From: Apostichopus japonicus
Lineage: Eukaryota > Echinodermata > Holothuroidea > Aspidochirotida > Stichopodidae
Assembly: GCF_037975245.1 (NCBI RefSeq)
Contig: NC_092568.1
Span: forward strand, 14,901,501-14,965,500
Length of the DNA stretch: 64,000 nucleotides
Reading direction: 5' to 3'
The notes beneath the pieces were generated by a model. It saw only the letters and a list, made by a program, of their open reading frames with translations, had not been told where the DNA came from and searched no databases. The number at the start of each line of letters is the position of its first letter. Position 1 is the stretch's first letter. Position numbers and translations under genes: made by a program. Of this stretch, positions 52,530 to 62,989 are shown piece by piece.

Positions 52530-52730
52530 AACAATGTTTGATATTCAAATATGGTCATCTTTGGTCAAATCCTTAAACTTTTTTATATTACCACGGGCAC
52601 CCTGAAGGAAATTTACCTCACTGGACATTCAGTCATTTTGTATGTCCATTTACTAGAATTTCAAGAGAACACTTTGGAAGAGTTAAAACCTCTCTTTTTG
52701 AAAACTTCTAGCATGTACTTTAGCATGCTA
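52530..52730 (-). repeat. Dispersed repeat family, inverted copy 4
   Basis: Same orientation as copy 3: ATTCAAATATGGTCATCTTTG, ACATTCAGTCATTTTG and the segment ending in AACTTCTAGCATG. Confidence 0.6.
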
Positions 52731-52779
52731 TAATTACAGACGAACATATAATGAACCGAATAGGCAGATGATTGTCTCG

Positions 52780-53774
52780 GTAAAAATTACCCGTGGGTAT
52801 AAATTAAATGTGACGTATATGGGCGTTGTAATCATACCGTAATCACGCGTTCTGTGTATTTTTTGAAATTTCCGACGCTTAAGTTAATATTAATCATCTC
52901 TTAAATTCCGAATCTTTATTGAGTCAACGTAAGCGAAGTTGATGTAATCATGCTGTACTGACACTCGTGGTGTGTGTATGCTCTGCGCTCGACGCGTAAG
53001 TGAATCGTAATCTTCCCGTAAATTCCGAATTCAGTGGAGAATACATTCAACGTAAACGCAATGCGTAAGTTGGGGTAATCATGCTGTAATCCCGTGGTGT
53101 GCATGCTTCGGAATTTCCGACGTGTATATCCTAAACATGCCGTACTGTGCCTGTTTCAGGTGAACGAAAATAACTTAAACTTGACGTTTAAGGATTTTGT
53201 AATCAATACGTAAACGCTGAAATGAACGTATTTGGTAAGTTGTAAGTAAATTGTAAATATACAGTAAATTTTTAACTGCACTCGTTTCAGCCAACGTAAA
53301 TGTTGAAATTTTGTTCATGAGATGCAGTCACAGGGTAATATCATTATTGGAAAGATTGACATGAGAATTGTGTCCAGTGTTTAATTTCATGGAACAATCA
53401 ACGTTAACGTCATGCTTAAGTTTGGCGTAAGTTTGTTGTAAACGCGTTGTGTCTATGCTACGAGTTTCCGATGTGTAAGATAATCGTAATCCTGTCGTAA
53501 ATTTCTTCGTAGCGAGATTAAGGTCAACGTAAACGTGGAGAAGAAATAAGTTTTAATAAATACGAAAGTAATTATTAACTTCCGATATGTAAGTTGTCAT
53601 AAACGTAACGGAAATCTGTTGTTCCGTGTTTACAATGTTTACGGATGCGTAATCACATCGTAAACGCGTTGTTCCAAAATGTACGGGTTTCCGATGTTTA
53701 AGGTGACCGTAAGCAAGACGTAAACATCCAAGGACTGTGCTTACGATAACTTAAATGCGTGTCTTTTTCCCGTG
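52780..53774. repeat. G1 right subterminal arm: degenerate ~110-125-bp repeats
   Basis: About eight diverged units. Each has the order TTTCCGAYGTGTAAG, then ATCGTAATC, CGTAAATTTC and TCAACGTAAACG; unit starts fall near 52870, 52990, 53118, 53467, 53580 and 53690. Exact CGTAAACG occurs at 53051, 53209, 53527 and 53659. These dense repeated motifs next to a transposon end are likely transposase-binding sites (inference). Confidence 0.7.
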
Positions 53775-53777
53775 TAA

Positions 53778-54590
53778 ATACAAGTTAAGATCTTTGAAAA
53801 CGAAGGTAAGACAGATATAGGCCTATATTTACTGACGCTCTCTCGCGTGCCACTTTTGAATACCGGAACTACACGAGCTATTTTCAATTCAAACCGAACA
53901 ATCTCTTGGAAAAAAAGAACAATTAATGATATGCACGAGAGGTTTACAAATAGCAGAACTAGATAACTTAACAATTTTAGGACTAATGTCGTCATAACTG
54001 CAGCTTGAATTTTTTAAATTTGAAATACAATCTAAAACCTCCACTTCGTCTGTAGGCTTTAAAAAGAAACAATTCATGGGGTTAGCTTGGCACATATAGT
54101 CTAGGGGGTTATGTATACCAACCGGAATATCACGGGCTAAATCTGGACCAATATTAGTAAAGTAATCGTTATATGCATTAGAAATTTCACAGGGATTAGA
54201 AACACAATTTTCATCCAATTTCAACGAAGTGACAGAAGAAGTGGAGGTTTTGTTCTTGATGAGAGAATTAATGCAGTCCCATTTTCTTTTGTGATTAGAT
54301 GATCTAAATGTATAGAAATAAAAATGTTTCTTAGCAAATTTTATAATACTGGTTAACTTATTCCTAAATCTAATGTAATTCTCACGATTTTCTTGACTAG
54401 GCTTTTGATATACTTTTTTATAAAGTTTGTCTTTAGTATGACATGAATTTACAATGCCAGAAGTACACCAGTCTTTTCTTGGAGTGCGTTTATTAACTTT
54501 TACTAAAGGAAAACTATTGTTATAATGCTGAGAATAAATAGAAAAAAGTACGATATGCAGTGTCAGGATCGTAACTGTCAAAAACACCAC
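53778..54590 (-). pseudogene. LINE D ORF2, linker and RT start
   Basis: Open stretch including KDWCTSGIVNSC, KLYKKVYQKPSQENRENYIRFRNKLT and KRKWDCINSLIKN, typical of the endonuclease-RT linker of Jockey/CR1 elements. It continues to DDISPKIVKLSSSAICKPLVHIINCSF and, after a shift near 53900, YRPISVLPSFSKIL. The frame runs into G1 sequence after this. Confidence 0.8.
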
Positions 54591-55152
54591 TCAAAGGTTC
54601 CATAGAAAGATTGTGTACAAACTTATCTAAATTAATCGGGACATATTACGCTTAAATTCGTTGGTTCTATCATTTTGCGGAGTAAATTTGTTTGACGTTA
54701 AGCAAAACACAGGAAAATGATCGGAAATATCATGCAATAAAACACTAATTTGAGTTAAGTTCATTGACGTCATAATAGCTACACGTGTTTGGGCAGTTAA
54801 AGAATCATTAAAGTTGGCATCGGGATCAATATTCTCATGAGTAGGGTTAACCTCATTGTATGGTAATTACTAAAGGCGGGATAATTAAGTTCTTTTTTAC
54901 CGGACATGAATAGTAATTTACCAAAAAAAAAGGAAGGAACAAAATAAAGGTATAGTAAAGAGGCTTAAAGATAACTTACAACAAAAAACGAAATTATCAC
55001 AGGACTATCGGAACGCAAGAGCTGGAGTGGCAGCTCGGATCCTTTAAGAATACATATAAACAAAAATTGCAGAGCTTTACACTTGATCGCTTAAAATGAG
55101 TGTCCATAAATTAAAGTTATACATTGATGGTTCGCGAAGAAGTTCCAAAAGG

Positions 55153-55960
55153 TCAAATGTTTCGAAGATCACCAAGTGATCTTATCCTCATTTTAGTTTC
55201 AGATTGTCCATTGTTAACAATAGCCATGATTCTTCCATCCACCATCCAAACTGCCTTCACTTTCTGATGTTTTTCAACTTTCTTAAGTAAGTCCAAATTG
55301 CCGGCCGTTAAGTCTTCCTGGATGGCCGTTTTCATCCCTTTTAATTTTCTCCGGGAGCGTATCACCTGTTCCCTCACATCGTGGTGAGTAAATTTGGCAA
55401 TAATGATCCTTGGTTTACCATCTTGATTAAGTTTTCCAATGCGGTGGGAACGGTCAAGATCCTCGTCCCGAATGGTTACTCAAAGTTTTGTATTTGCAAG
55501 AGATTTAATGACGGCGTTGGTGTCCTCATCCTTTGTCTCTGCTACTCCCATGAATCTCAAACAATTACGTCGGGAATATTGTTCCATTTCATTCAAAGCA
55601 TTCTCCATCTTTTTACATTTCTCCTCTAGATCGGTTACTTTTGGATTCAAGTGATTAGTTTGCGATACAACTTCATCCAACTTGCACTGTACATCATGCA
55701 GCTGACCCTCAATCATATCATTCTGTCTCATAAATTTGTACAACTTTGCTTCTAATGCCTTCTCAACACATGTTTGGATAATTATTTTGAATACCTCACC
55801 ATTTAAGAACTCTGATATTATCGAGGAAGCTAGGTCAGTTTGTTGGGAATATTTCTTCGGTGTCCGTAACTGGTATGCAGTTGGCTTGTCGCTAGATATC
55901 TTTAAATTGAAGGTTATATGGACGAGGCAATGTAAAAGAAGGATTCGCAGAACTCACTGC
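55153..55960 (-). pseudogene. LINE D ORF1
   Basis: The frame is open from about 55960 to 55480: KPTAYQLRTPKKYSQQ, a coiled coil with LNPKVTDLEEKCKKMENAL, then MEQYSRRNCLRFMGVAE, the conserved start of the LINE ORF1 RRM-like domain. A shift near 55430-55380 moves to a second frame (55377-55153) carrying REQVIRSRRKLKGMKTAIQEDLT, the C-terminal domain. Such proteins bind LINE RNA. Broken. Confidence 0.75.
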
Positions 55961-55970
55961 TATATGTAAT

Positions 55971-56912
55971 AGAGACGGCCAGTGCAGATGAAACTTGGAA
56001 ACAGTTTACTATCGGATTTTATACGAAAGATAAAGTTCACATTTCAGCGTGATGCTCAGATTCGATATTAATACAGCTGAATATTATTTTATGGAACCAT
56101 TGCTCGTAGTTAGAAAGGCAAAAAACGCTACATCTTGTTGAATTTATGGGCTTGGTTCATGTGATCTACCCTTGTTGACGGAAGTGCAATCTGTTCTCGT
56201 AAGAGTCTAGCGAAGATTTGGGGATTTAATATCCCTAGATATAGCTAGATATCCATACAGTACAGTGTCCTTGGGAATTTTCGCGGCCTGATCTTGGGAA
56301 ATTGCAAAATCGGGAGTGTTCACACTCCATGTAGGTCAGTGCACGACTTCTAGACGTCACAAATACACAACCCGATCACTTGTTGTTGATGAAGTGGTGT
56401 GTTGCCGGATTTTGTGAAGGTCTTGGTACTACGGGCGAAAGTCATTAATTAAGTTTAGTAACTCATCGGGAAGTGATTAGAGGGGTGGGCCGTAGGGTTG
56501 TGGGGCGCGCGTTTTCATGCATGGGAACAATCTCAAGAAGTGATGCGTCAGCCCCCCCCCCCCCCGCCCATGATACGCCGTTGGATCCACTACATGATAT
56601 TCACAGGAGATGTGCTCAATTCTCCAATCGCATGCAGATTTTATTTTAGAATAATGGTACGAGTTACGGTACTAGGTTTGGGGTAACAATTAGCATTCAG
56701 GTCGGAGTGTATAACATTTTATCTGTGGATGGAAGTGTTGCATCGAAGGACACAGGTCTAGTGCAGTTCGCATTTAGATCCTGGTCTTATAACGAAATGC
56801 GTCATGTTCCCCGGCGACTAGGCCAAGTTCGAGACCAGTCACAGTTGGTTTCATAGCACAGTTGTTTAAGGCGTACATACACACAAACGCGTTGTGATAG
56901 ACCATATATAGA
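55971..56912. other. No recognisable gene
   Basis: Unique-looking sequence with a poly-C run at 56553-56566. No gene seen. Confidence 0.5.
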
Positions 56913-57199
<287 letters not shown>

Positions 57200-57340
57200 A
57201 ATATAGATCCGGTTTAGGAATGACAAATGATTTCGAGTTGGTTAGCATCATGTTTGATCTCCAGAGTAAGGCAAAATATGTCATCAAAAACAGAACTAGT
57301 ATTGTTCGATACAGGTGACAAACGCCTACAGTGGAATTAC

Positions 57341-57499
57341 GACCTTCCTTATCGGTTTCGAACCTCTGGAAATACAATCAGCGTCCATAGCCTAGTGGTT
57401 AGGGTGCTCGCGTACAGAACGGAAGGCCCGTGGTTCGAATCCCGGTGGAGACTGAAAGTTTTTTCACTGTTCTTGATTTTCCAACTCATTACGATTTTC

Positions 57500-57502
<3 letters not shown>
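57341..57502 (+). mobile_element. tRNA-derived SINE, copy 2
   Basis: Plus-strand homologue of 45467-45630. The tRNA-like part at 57381-57452 has an A-box-type TAGCCTAGTGGTTAGGG and a perfect B box, GGTTCGAATCC. The upstream CGAACCTCTGGA block and the downstream CATTACGATTTTCAT are shared with copy 1. Too degenerate in its stems to be a working tRNA gene. Confidence 0.82.

Positions 57503-57540
<38 letters not shown>
57503..57540. repeat. (TA)n tail of SINE copy 2
   Basis: About 18 TA units directly following the SINE body. Confidence 0.93.
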
Positions 57541-57543
<3 letters not shown>

Positions 57544-57795
57544 GTGACAGGTTCAGAATGATTTGCCTATGCAGTTACCCTCTGCAAATGAACAGACTTC
57601 ATTCAACGTTAAGTCATGTAGTTGTCGCTTTTTTTCTCCTTCTACCTCTCCTACCTCTCACTCTTACTCTTATTGGAATATCCGTATGTACCGTCGTGGC
57701 TTAAGTATATTAGATGTATTTAAAAGTATAGTTACACATTGAATTCAGCTAAGAATAATTTAAATCATCTGATCGTTGCTTCTTTCTCATTCCAG

Positions 57796-57860
57796 GTAGT
57801 CTTTCATGTTGTAATTGTGCCGTAGCCTACCATTCTCACGACATTCAAGAAATGCAAAAG
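57796..57860 (+). other. Probable 5' UTR exon of the stonustoxin-like gene
   Basis: Preceded by a pyrimidine-rich acceptor ending TCATTCCAG and followed by the donor GTAAGC. A second acceptor, TATTTTTCAG, ends at 58500, so the next exon would start at 58501 and run into the coding frame. Spliced, the exon's ATG opens only a very short upstream frame. Confidence 0.45.
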
Positions 57861-58500
57861 GTAAGCGCTTTTGAGGCAATTTGTTTACAGATATGCTATA
57901 TAGGTATAAGACGTTTCCAATTACGTTAGTAAGTATAATTTGTTCATTGCAAGGGTTTTATCGCTAACTTATTGTAGTAACGTGGTCACTATGACTTTCC
58001 TATTCCGAAACTGGAATCTTACATACAGTATTCGCTAGTTATACAGCGATTCAATTAAACCGCAATATGTCAATGAACAACTCAATTGTGCACGTCATGC
58101 AGAAATCTTTTTTTTAATAAACGTACCAAGGATTAAGAAAATAAAACATCATTCTAAATATTACTCATAGGCAAGATGGAAAACAAGAATATACGTTCTG
58201 CTACAGTGTTAAACTATTTTGTCATGTTTCATTCATTACATTGCGTTCTTATTTGTTTTGTGTTGAACCAATTGTTTTAAAGTGCCTCTTGTATTAAAGT
58301 GCCGACTAATTTTGAGTGGAAATTATCAGACAACATTTTAGCCTGTTGAAGGGCATCATCCTTGTAAAGATTCACAATGCAGTCACGGTAACACTTGTTT
58401 AATTTAAATATATGTCATTAACCAATAATAACCTGTGGTGTTTCCCTTCATATACCCATGCACATCCGTATTATTGATTGAATATTACGGTATTTTTCAG
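57861..58500 (+). other. Probable 5' UTR intron
   Basis: A 640-base AT-rich stretch between donor GTAAGC (57861) and acceptor TATTTTTCAG (58491-58500). No other feature. Confidence 0.4.
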
Positions 58501-58730
58501 GAGTACGTCACAACTCCAAGCTGATACACACTTCTTGGTAGGAAAATCACCCGAAGTTATCACGACAACCAAACAAGTGTACCAGCAAGAGATATGATGC
58601 AAACCAGGCGTGTATAATTTAAAGTAAAAATTAAGCGGTCAGGCAATGATAAGTTTGCATAGTAGTATTAATTCTGCAGATCCTTGGTTTACGATTAAAT
58701 TAAGATATTTCGGAAAAATATACTTTGAAT

Positions 58731-61331
58731 ATGGATCAAACGAAAATTCGTTCTTCTGAAATTCCTTTACACGCTTTGGGTAGGCAATTTTCTCTCGGAG
58801 AGCTGTACGACTGCAGATCAGAAAGAATAATAGCAAGAAAATCTTTGTGGAGCAGTGACGTTATCTCGAAAGCAGTTAAAACACGTACACAGAGGAACAC
58901 TACACACGATATATTAACAAATGTCACGTTTGACAGGAAGCTCAAGCTCTTTCACGTTGACAACGACTTAAAAGCAAGCATCCTGACTAATTTAGTTTCA
59001 TTATCCGGCTCATCAAAATACCTGTATGACCAAGTGCCATCTAACATTCACGAGAAAGTGACTTTACATTTCAAATGTACTACTAAATTTGAAGAACTGG
59101 ACATTGAAAATTTGATAAAAGAAAAGACTTTGTGTCCTGAAGTCTTTACAAACGGAATTGGGACCCACGTTGTTTGCGGTATTCAATATGGAGGTGAAGC
59201 ATTCTTCGTTTTCGATAGTCTGCTTTCAGATGAGTGCCAAGGGTCTTCGATGAGCTTGCAAGAGGCCGTTGCAAAACTTCCGAAGATCAAATCAGATGGA
59301 ACGGGACGCTTATCGTTGCCAAGAGAGTTAGAAGAGCAAACGAATGGCATAAGATTTAAACTATACAGCGATTTCCGTACTCCACACTGCTCAAATAGAT
59401 ACAGAGACGCAGGTAAGCTTTTCAATACTTTATCGCACTCTGTGGATGGCAAGAGGAACCCAGCAGTAGCAGTTGAGTATCTACTGTATCCACTTCTCGA
59501 AATGGATTCTTTGGCAGCATATCCTGTGCGCCATGTTAGTGTGAACATTGTATCACAACTTGAAAACACCAACAATCATTTCAATAAGATAATAAACGAC
59601 TGTAGCAACATGGGCAGTATGGCCATTATCAAGAAATTCCCTGATGTGAAGAGGGATATCGAAGAGTTCTTGCAGTTGCTTAGATCATACAAGCAACATC
59701 TTCAAGAAATAACTGGGCGAATAGTCACACGAATAAGAACTGGAAGCTTGAGAGATATTGCTTTAGAAACAGTTTTGCGAGATAAGGAGGAGTCTCCGTT
59801 CAGACAACATCAACTAGACAACTGGGTTCAACAGAAGATTGTTCATCTGAAAATACTGAATCATAATGATTCCAAAACGGCCAGAAATACTTCAAACATC
59901 GACCTTCCAGGCACTCGTTCATCCCAACGTCCGGCAAACAAGCCACAATCTCTAGCAAAGACCACGCTGTCCTCTGTTGTGGATTCTCAAAGCTCGTTTG
60001 CGACCACTCCCAAATCTTATTCCGAAGATTCTTGTCTCCCAGATCGGTCTTCTTCGGGTAATGCATATAATAGTGACTTCATTGTTTGCTTCCACGTAAA
60101 TATGGATGGGAAGATTTCCTGGACAAATATGATGAAAAGTTATCTCCAGTACATGAAGAGTGGATTTCTGCGAAAGGCGGTAACAGTTCCTGTTTGTACA
60201 CAATCGTTTGAAAACACATTGCAAAAAGCGGAACAATTTCAAGATTTTGTGGAAGCCAACCAGTTGGATGGCCGGTTGAAGTTTAACTTTTCTGAAAACA
60301 GTGATAGCAGTGGAAAGCCCGATGTGTATGTTACAGTAATGAAGAATGGCACTGTGATTCACCAAAACTACCAAGCGCCAAGCGCACCAGGATGCGCCAA
60401 ACTCGTAAGATCGGTGAATGACAAACTCGAGATCAAATGGTCTGTACCCGAATTCGGTAGTGACGGTATTTCTAACTACGAAGTGCTTTACAAAGAAGTA
60501 AAAGGCAGTTGCTCAAGTACGGTCCAAGTCGGCGATGACGGTTTGGAGTACACCATTAGAAATTTAGAGTCAGGCGAAGCATACGAAATTCAGGTAAGAG
60601 CTGCATGCGAAATAGGAGTTAGCAAGTGGAGCTCCTGTTCCTTCGCACGAACTCTCCCCGCAACAGCACCGGGCAAACCAGATGCATTTCATCAAGTACC
60701 AAATGATGTCGTCGTTCGGTGGTCAAAACCCCAAGATACTGCCCCAAACGCTCAGTTTAGATCTTACATGATCTCGGTGACCGATATATCTGCTGGGGGA
60801 ACATTTTCCAAGGAAATTGATCCTCAAAGTGGAGAAGAGGCAACATTCTCTAATCTAAGAGCAACTTCAAGCTATAACTTTAAAGTTAAAGCACGTTTTG
60901 AAGAGGGAGACACAGAAGAAAGGGAAGTCAGTGATATTTTGAGGCCCAAACCGAATACAGTTATGAAAGAAAAATTGCTGGCTGACTCCAAACAGATAAA
61001 GAAAGGAAATACAGCAAGGCATCGTCTTAAATTGAATCAAACCTTGAGCAATCACGAGGAGAAAATTCGAAAGTGTGAACTAGGAAAAAGTTGCAACGTC
61101 AGTACCGAAAAAGTCATAATGGTAGTTGGAGCAACTGGTGCTGGAAAAACTACCCTTATCAACGGATTGGTGAACCATGTGCTAGGCGTAGACTGGAAAG
61201 ACAACTTTAGATTCCAACTAAACGTCGATGAAGAGGAAGCCAAACAGCGTACCCAAGCTCAGAGCCAAACGAGATGGATAACGTCCTACACACTTCACCA
61301 TCAAGAGGGTTTTGAAGGCATTATTCGTTAA
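58731..61331 (+). CDS. Stonustoxin-domain/FN3/GTPase protein, first segment
   Basis: An unspliced frame of 866 codons from ATG 58731. Residues ~1-430 resemble the N-terminal domains of the stonustoxin/neoverrucotoxin family, which are structurally related to perforin/cholesterol-dependent cytolysins; the block ALGRQFSLGELYDCRS near residue 17 is characteristic. A thioredoxin-like region follows (~440-545), then two fibronectin III domains (~550-642 and ~645-735). Near residue 800 is a P-loop, GATGAGKTT. The frame ends at TAA 61329 just after the P-loop region, while the GTPase continues in another frame. Non-venomous fish and invertebrates carry such multidomain relatives, so this is not evidence of venom; function is unknown. 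No signal peptide is visible. Confidence 0.85.
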   Translation: MDQTKIRSSEIPLHALGRQFSLGELYDCRSERIIARKSLWSSDVISKAVKTRTQRNTTHDILTNVTFDRKLKLFHVDNDLKASILTNLVSLSGSSKYLYDQVPSNIHEKVTLHFKCTTKFEELDIENLIKEKTLCPEVFTNGIGTHVVCGIQYGGEAFFVFDSLLSDECQGSSMSLQEAVAKLPKIKSDGTGRLSLPRELEEQTNGIRFKLYSDFRTPHCSNRYRDAGKLFNTLSHSVDGKRNPAVAVEYLLYPLLEMDSLAAYPVRHVSVNIVSQLENTNNHFNKIINDCSNMGSMAIIKKFPDVKRDIEEFLQLLRSYKQHLQEITGRIVTRIRTGSLRDIALETVLRDKEESPFRQHQLDNWVQQKIVHLKILNHNDSKTARNTSNIDLPGTRSSQRPANKPQSLAKTTLSSVVDSQSSFATTPKSYSEDSCLPDRSSSGNAYNSDFIVCFHVNMDGKISWTNMMKSYLQYMKSGFLRKAVTVPVCTQSFENTLQKAEQFQDFVEANQLDGRLKFNFSENSDSSGKPDVYVTVMKNGTVIHQNYQAPSAPGCAKLVRSVNDKLEIKWSVPEFGSDGISNYEVLYKEVKGSCSSTVQVGDDGLEYTIRNLESGEAYEIQVRAACEIGVSKWSSCSFARTLPATAPGKPDAFHQVPNDVVVRWSKPQDTAPNAQFRSYMISVTDISAGGTFSKEIDPQSGEEATFSNLRATSSYNFKVKARFEEGDTEEREVSDILRPKPNTVMKEKLLADSKQIKKGNTARHRLKLNQTLSNHEEKIRKCELGKSCNVSTEKVIMVVGATGAGKTTLINGLVNHVLGVDWKDNFRFQLNVDEEEAKQRTQAQSQTRWITSYTLHHQEGFEGIIR

Positions 61332-62683
61332 CAGTAGTCGACACTACGGGGTTTGGAGACACAAGTGGCATTAAACGGGATCAAGAGATCACTAAGCAAG
61401 TACGCACTTTCTTTACAACCCAGGGAGACGAAGGGTTAGACCACATCGACGCTATCGGGTTTGTAACCCAAGCGTCATTACCACGATTGACACCAACCCA
61501 GCAATTTATCTTTGATCAGGTCTTGTCACTCTTTGGCAAAGATATTTCGGATAATATTTTCTTGTTAGTGACATTTGCAGATGGACAGAAACCACCTGTT
61601 CTGGAGGGTGTAAAGATGGCAGCGATACCTATGAAAGGGTACTTTAAATTCAATAATTCTGCTTTGTATGCTGAAAATGAATCAGGAATCAGACACCAAC
61701 ATATGCCTACGAAAACTGGTAACGTGTCAGGGAGTAACAGCGAAGACAGCGATGACAACGATTTTGATGAAATGTTTTGGAAAATGGGCGAAAAAAGCTT
61801 TCTGAAGTTTTTCAAGACTCTCAAAACCACACAAGCGAAGAGTATTTCACTTACTCAAGATGTGTTGAATGAACGCCAAAGTCTGGAAACGCATGTCGCC
61901 GGCATACACCAGCACATTAGGACCGGACTGACTAAGATTGAGCAGCTTCGAATTGAAGTAGATGTTCTACACAGGCACGAAATTGACATTGAGATGAACA
62001 AGGATTTTACATTGACTGTTACTGAAGACACCATGAAATTGGAAGTCATCGCCACTGGCACTTTTATTACTAACTGCCTGACATGTAACTACACCTGCCA
62101 TTATCCATGTTTCATCCCCGATGATGAGCAGAAGAAGAGTTGTGCCGCAATGGACAGAACTAAAGGATTTTGCACGGTGTGTCCTGAACACTGCTTTTGG
62201 AACGTTCACAAAAACATGACACACAGATGTGTCATTGTGCCAGTTGAGAAGCTTAAGACGTCAGAAGATTTGAAAGCCAGGTACAAGGCAGCGAGTGGCA
62301 AAAAGTTAACTGCGGAAGAGCTGGTAAAGAAAGTCATGGAGGATTTTGATTTGGTACAGCTTAAGGTGCTCTTTTACACGGATGAGGTAAGAAAGAGTCT
62401 GGAACGTTTGAAGGAAATTGCACTGAAGCCAAACCCATTGTCAACTGTAGATTACATTGACGTCATGATTATGTCGGAGGAATCCAAGATGTTACCGGGG
62501 TGGAAAGATCGCAAAGAACAACTGGAAGAAGTGCGCCACAAAGCAGAAACACTACAGCTTCTTGCCAAACCAGGATTCGATCCATTTGAAAACTTTAAGA
62601 CTACGTACACAGAATTGAGAAAGAAAAATGAAAGTAATGGAAATGTATTACAGAAACTAAAGAATTTTTTTAAACATCGTTAA
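61328..62683 (+). CDS. Stonustoxin-domain/FN3/GTPase protein, second segment
   Basis: This frame continues the GTPase domain directly after the break: VVDTTGFGD (G3/Walker B) near 61334, FVTQ and VTFAD-type strands, then a long helical C-terminal region. A Cys-rich module with about ten cysteines (around CLTCNYTCHYPCF and CTVCPEHCFW, 62075-62230) is followed by a basic, coiled C-terminus ending at TAA 62681-62683. AIG1/septin-like GTPases followed by this Cys-rich module are typical of the stonustoxin-like GTPase family. The first in-frame candidate start is internal, so this is not an independent gene. A one-base shift at 61315-61328 explains the split. Confidence 0.82.
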   Translation, partial: LTVVDTTGFGDTSGIKRDQEITKQVRTFFTTQGDEGLDHIDAIGFVTQASLPRLTPTQQFIFDQVLSLFGKDISDNIFLLVTFADGQKPPVLEGVKMAAIPMKGYFKFNNSALYAENESGIRHQHMPTKTGNVSGSNSEDSDDNDFDEMFWKMGEKSFLKFFKTLKTTQAKSISLTQDVLNERQSLETHVAGIHQHIRTGLTKIEQLRIEVDVLHRHEIDIEMNKDFTLTVTEDTMKLEVIATGTFITNCLTCNYTCHYPCFIPDDEQKKSCAAMDRTKGFCTVCPEHCFWNVHKNMTHRCVIVPVEKLKTSEDLKARYKAASGKKLTAEELVKKVMEDFDLVQLKVLFYTDEVRKSLERLKEIALKPNPLSTVDYIDVMIMSEESKMLPGWKDRKEQLEEVRHKAETLQLLAKPGFDPFENFKTTYTELRKKNESNGNVLQKLKNFFKHR

Positions 62684-62840
62684 CTCATAAATATGTTCCA
62701 TGCTTGTACTGTCTTTGACCATTCTGTACGATCATTGAGCTAGGAGTCCTGTATATTATAACTTGTAACTCTGTGATCCCCCACCCACTCTTGTGTAATT
62801 CTGTGGTGCTTTTTGCTCCTGTCTAAAAACAGCCCATATC

Positions 62841-62846
62841 AATAAA
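62841..62846 (+). terminator. Polyadenylation signal AATAAA
   Basis: AATAAA lies 158 bases after the stop codon, in the expected position for the 3' end of the gene; a TCTGCTCTGTTCT tract follows. Confidence 0.6.
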
Positions 62847-62989
62847 TACTTATCTGCTCTGTTCTATATTCTGTTAGATTCATTTGGTTAAGCACAATAA
62901 GTCGGATTTTTAGACATCAGTAGTAATAACGATAGTCCAGGACACTTTCTTTGTTATGCAAATGAGGCTATTGTTTTAAGGGATTATAT

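Larger units (their letters stand above)
50691..52780. other. G1 interior, repeats but no gene
   Basis: Apart from the dispersed repeats and micro-palindromes listed separately, only AT-rich sequence and a short (TAA) run at 52304-52315. Confidence 0.5.
28025..53774. mobile_element. G1: 25.75-kb terminal-inverted-repeat element (CMC-like)
   Basis: Left end starts CACGGGGAAAAAACACGCG; right end read inward starts CACGGGAAAAAGACACGCA. That is about 22 bp of inverted repeat with two indels and one clear mismatch. TAA flanks both ends (28022-28024 and 53775-53777), and on both sides the flank is the same LINE, cut at adjoining points of its RT. Both arms are rich in CGTAAAC-type motifs. CAC-initial termini, a 3-bp duplication and subterminal motif arrays are typical of the CACTA/Mirage/Chapaev supergroup; membership is inference, since I recognise no transposase. 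After subtracting the nested G2 the element is about 14.2 kb. Confidence 0.7.
53775..55970 (-). mobile_element. LINE D, 5' half (Jockey/CR1-like)
   Basis: Minus-strand remains in LINE order. ORF1 is at 55960-55153. Endonuclease remains lie near 54750-54650, with SDHFPVF. The linker and start of RT are at 54590-53778, ending in RVVPVFKSG and YRPISVLPSFSKIL. The RT stops there at the TAA flanking G1, and the next RT blocks appear only at 28021 and below. 3' truncation is unusual for LINEs and fits interruption by a later insertion. Confidence 0.82.

Noticed and set aside
28025-53774. G1 as a Maverick/Polinton or a giant virus insertion
   Set aside because: No DNA polymerase B, integrase, ATPase or capsid frames, and the termini and 3-bp flank do not fit Polintons (6-bp duplications).
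53741-53995. C-terminal residues after SVLPSFSKIL as LINE protein
   Set aside because: After KIL and a few residues the frame reads into the G1 inverted repeat, so those residues are not RT.
57381-57452. Possible functional tRNA gene on the plus strand
   Set aside because: Stems are degenerate, and the same unit with the same flanks recurs at 45.5 kb followed by (TA)n; it is a SINE.
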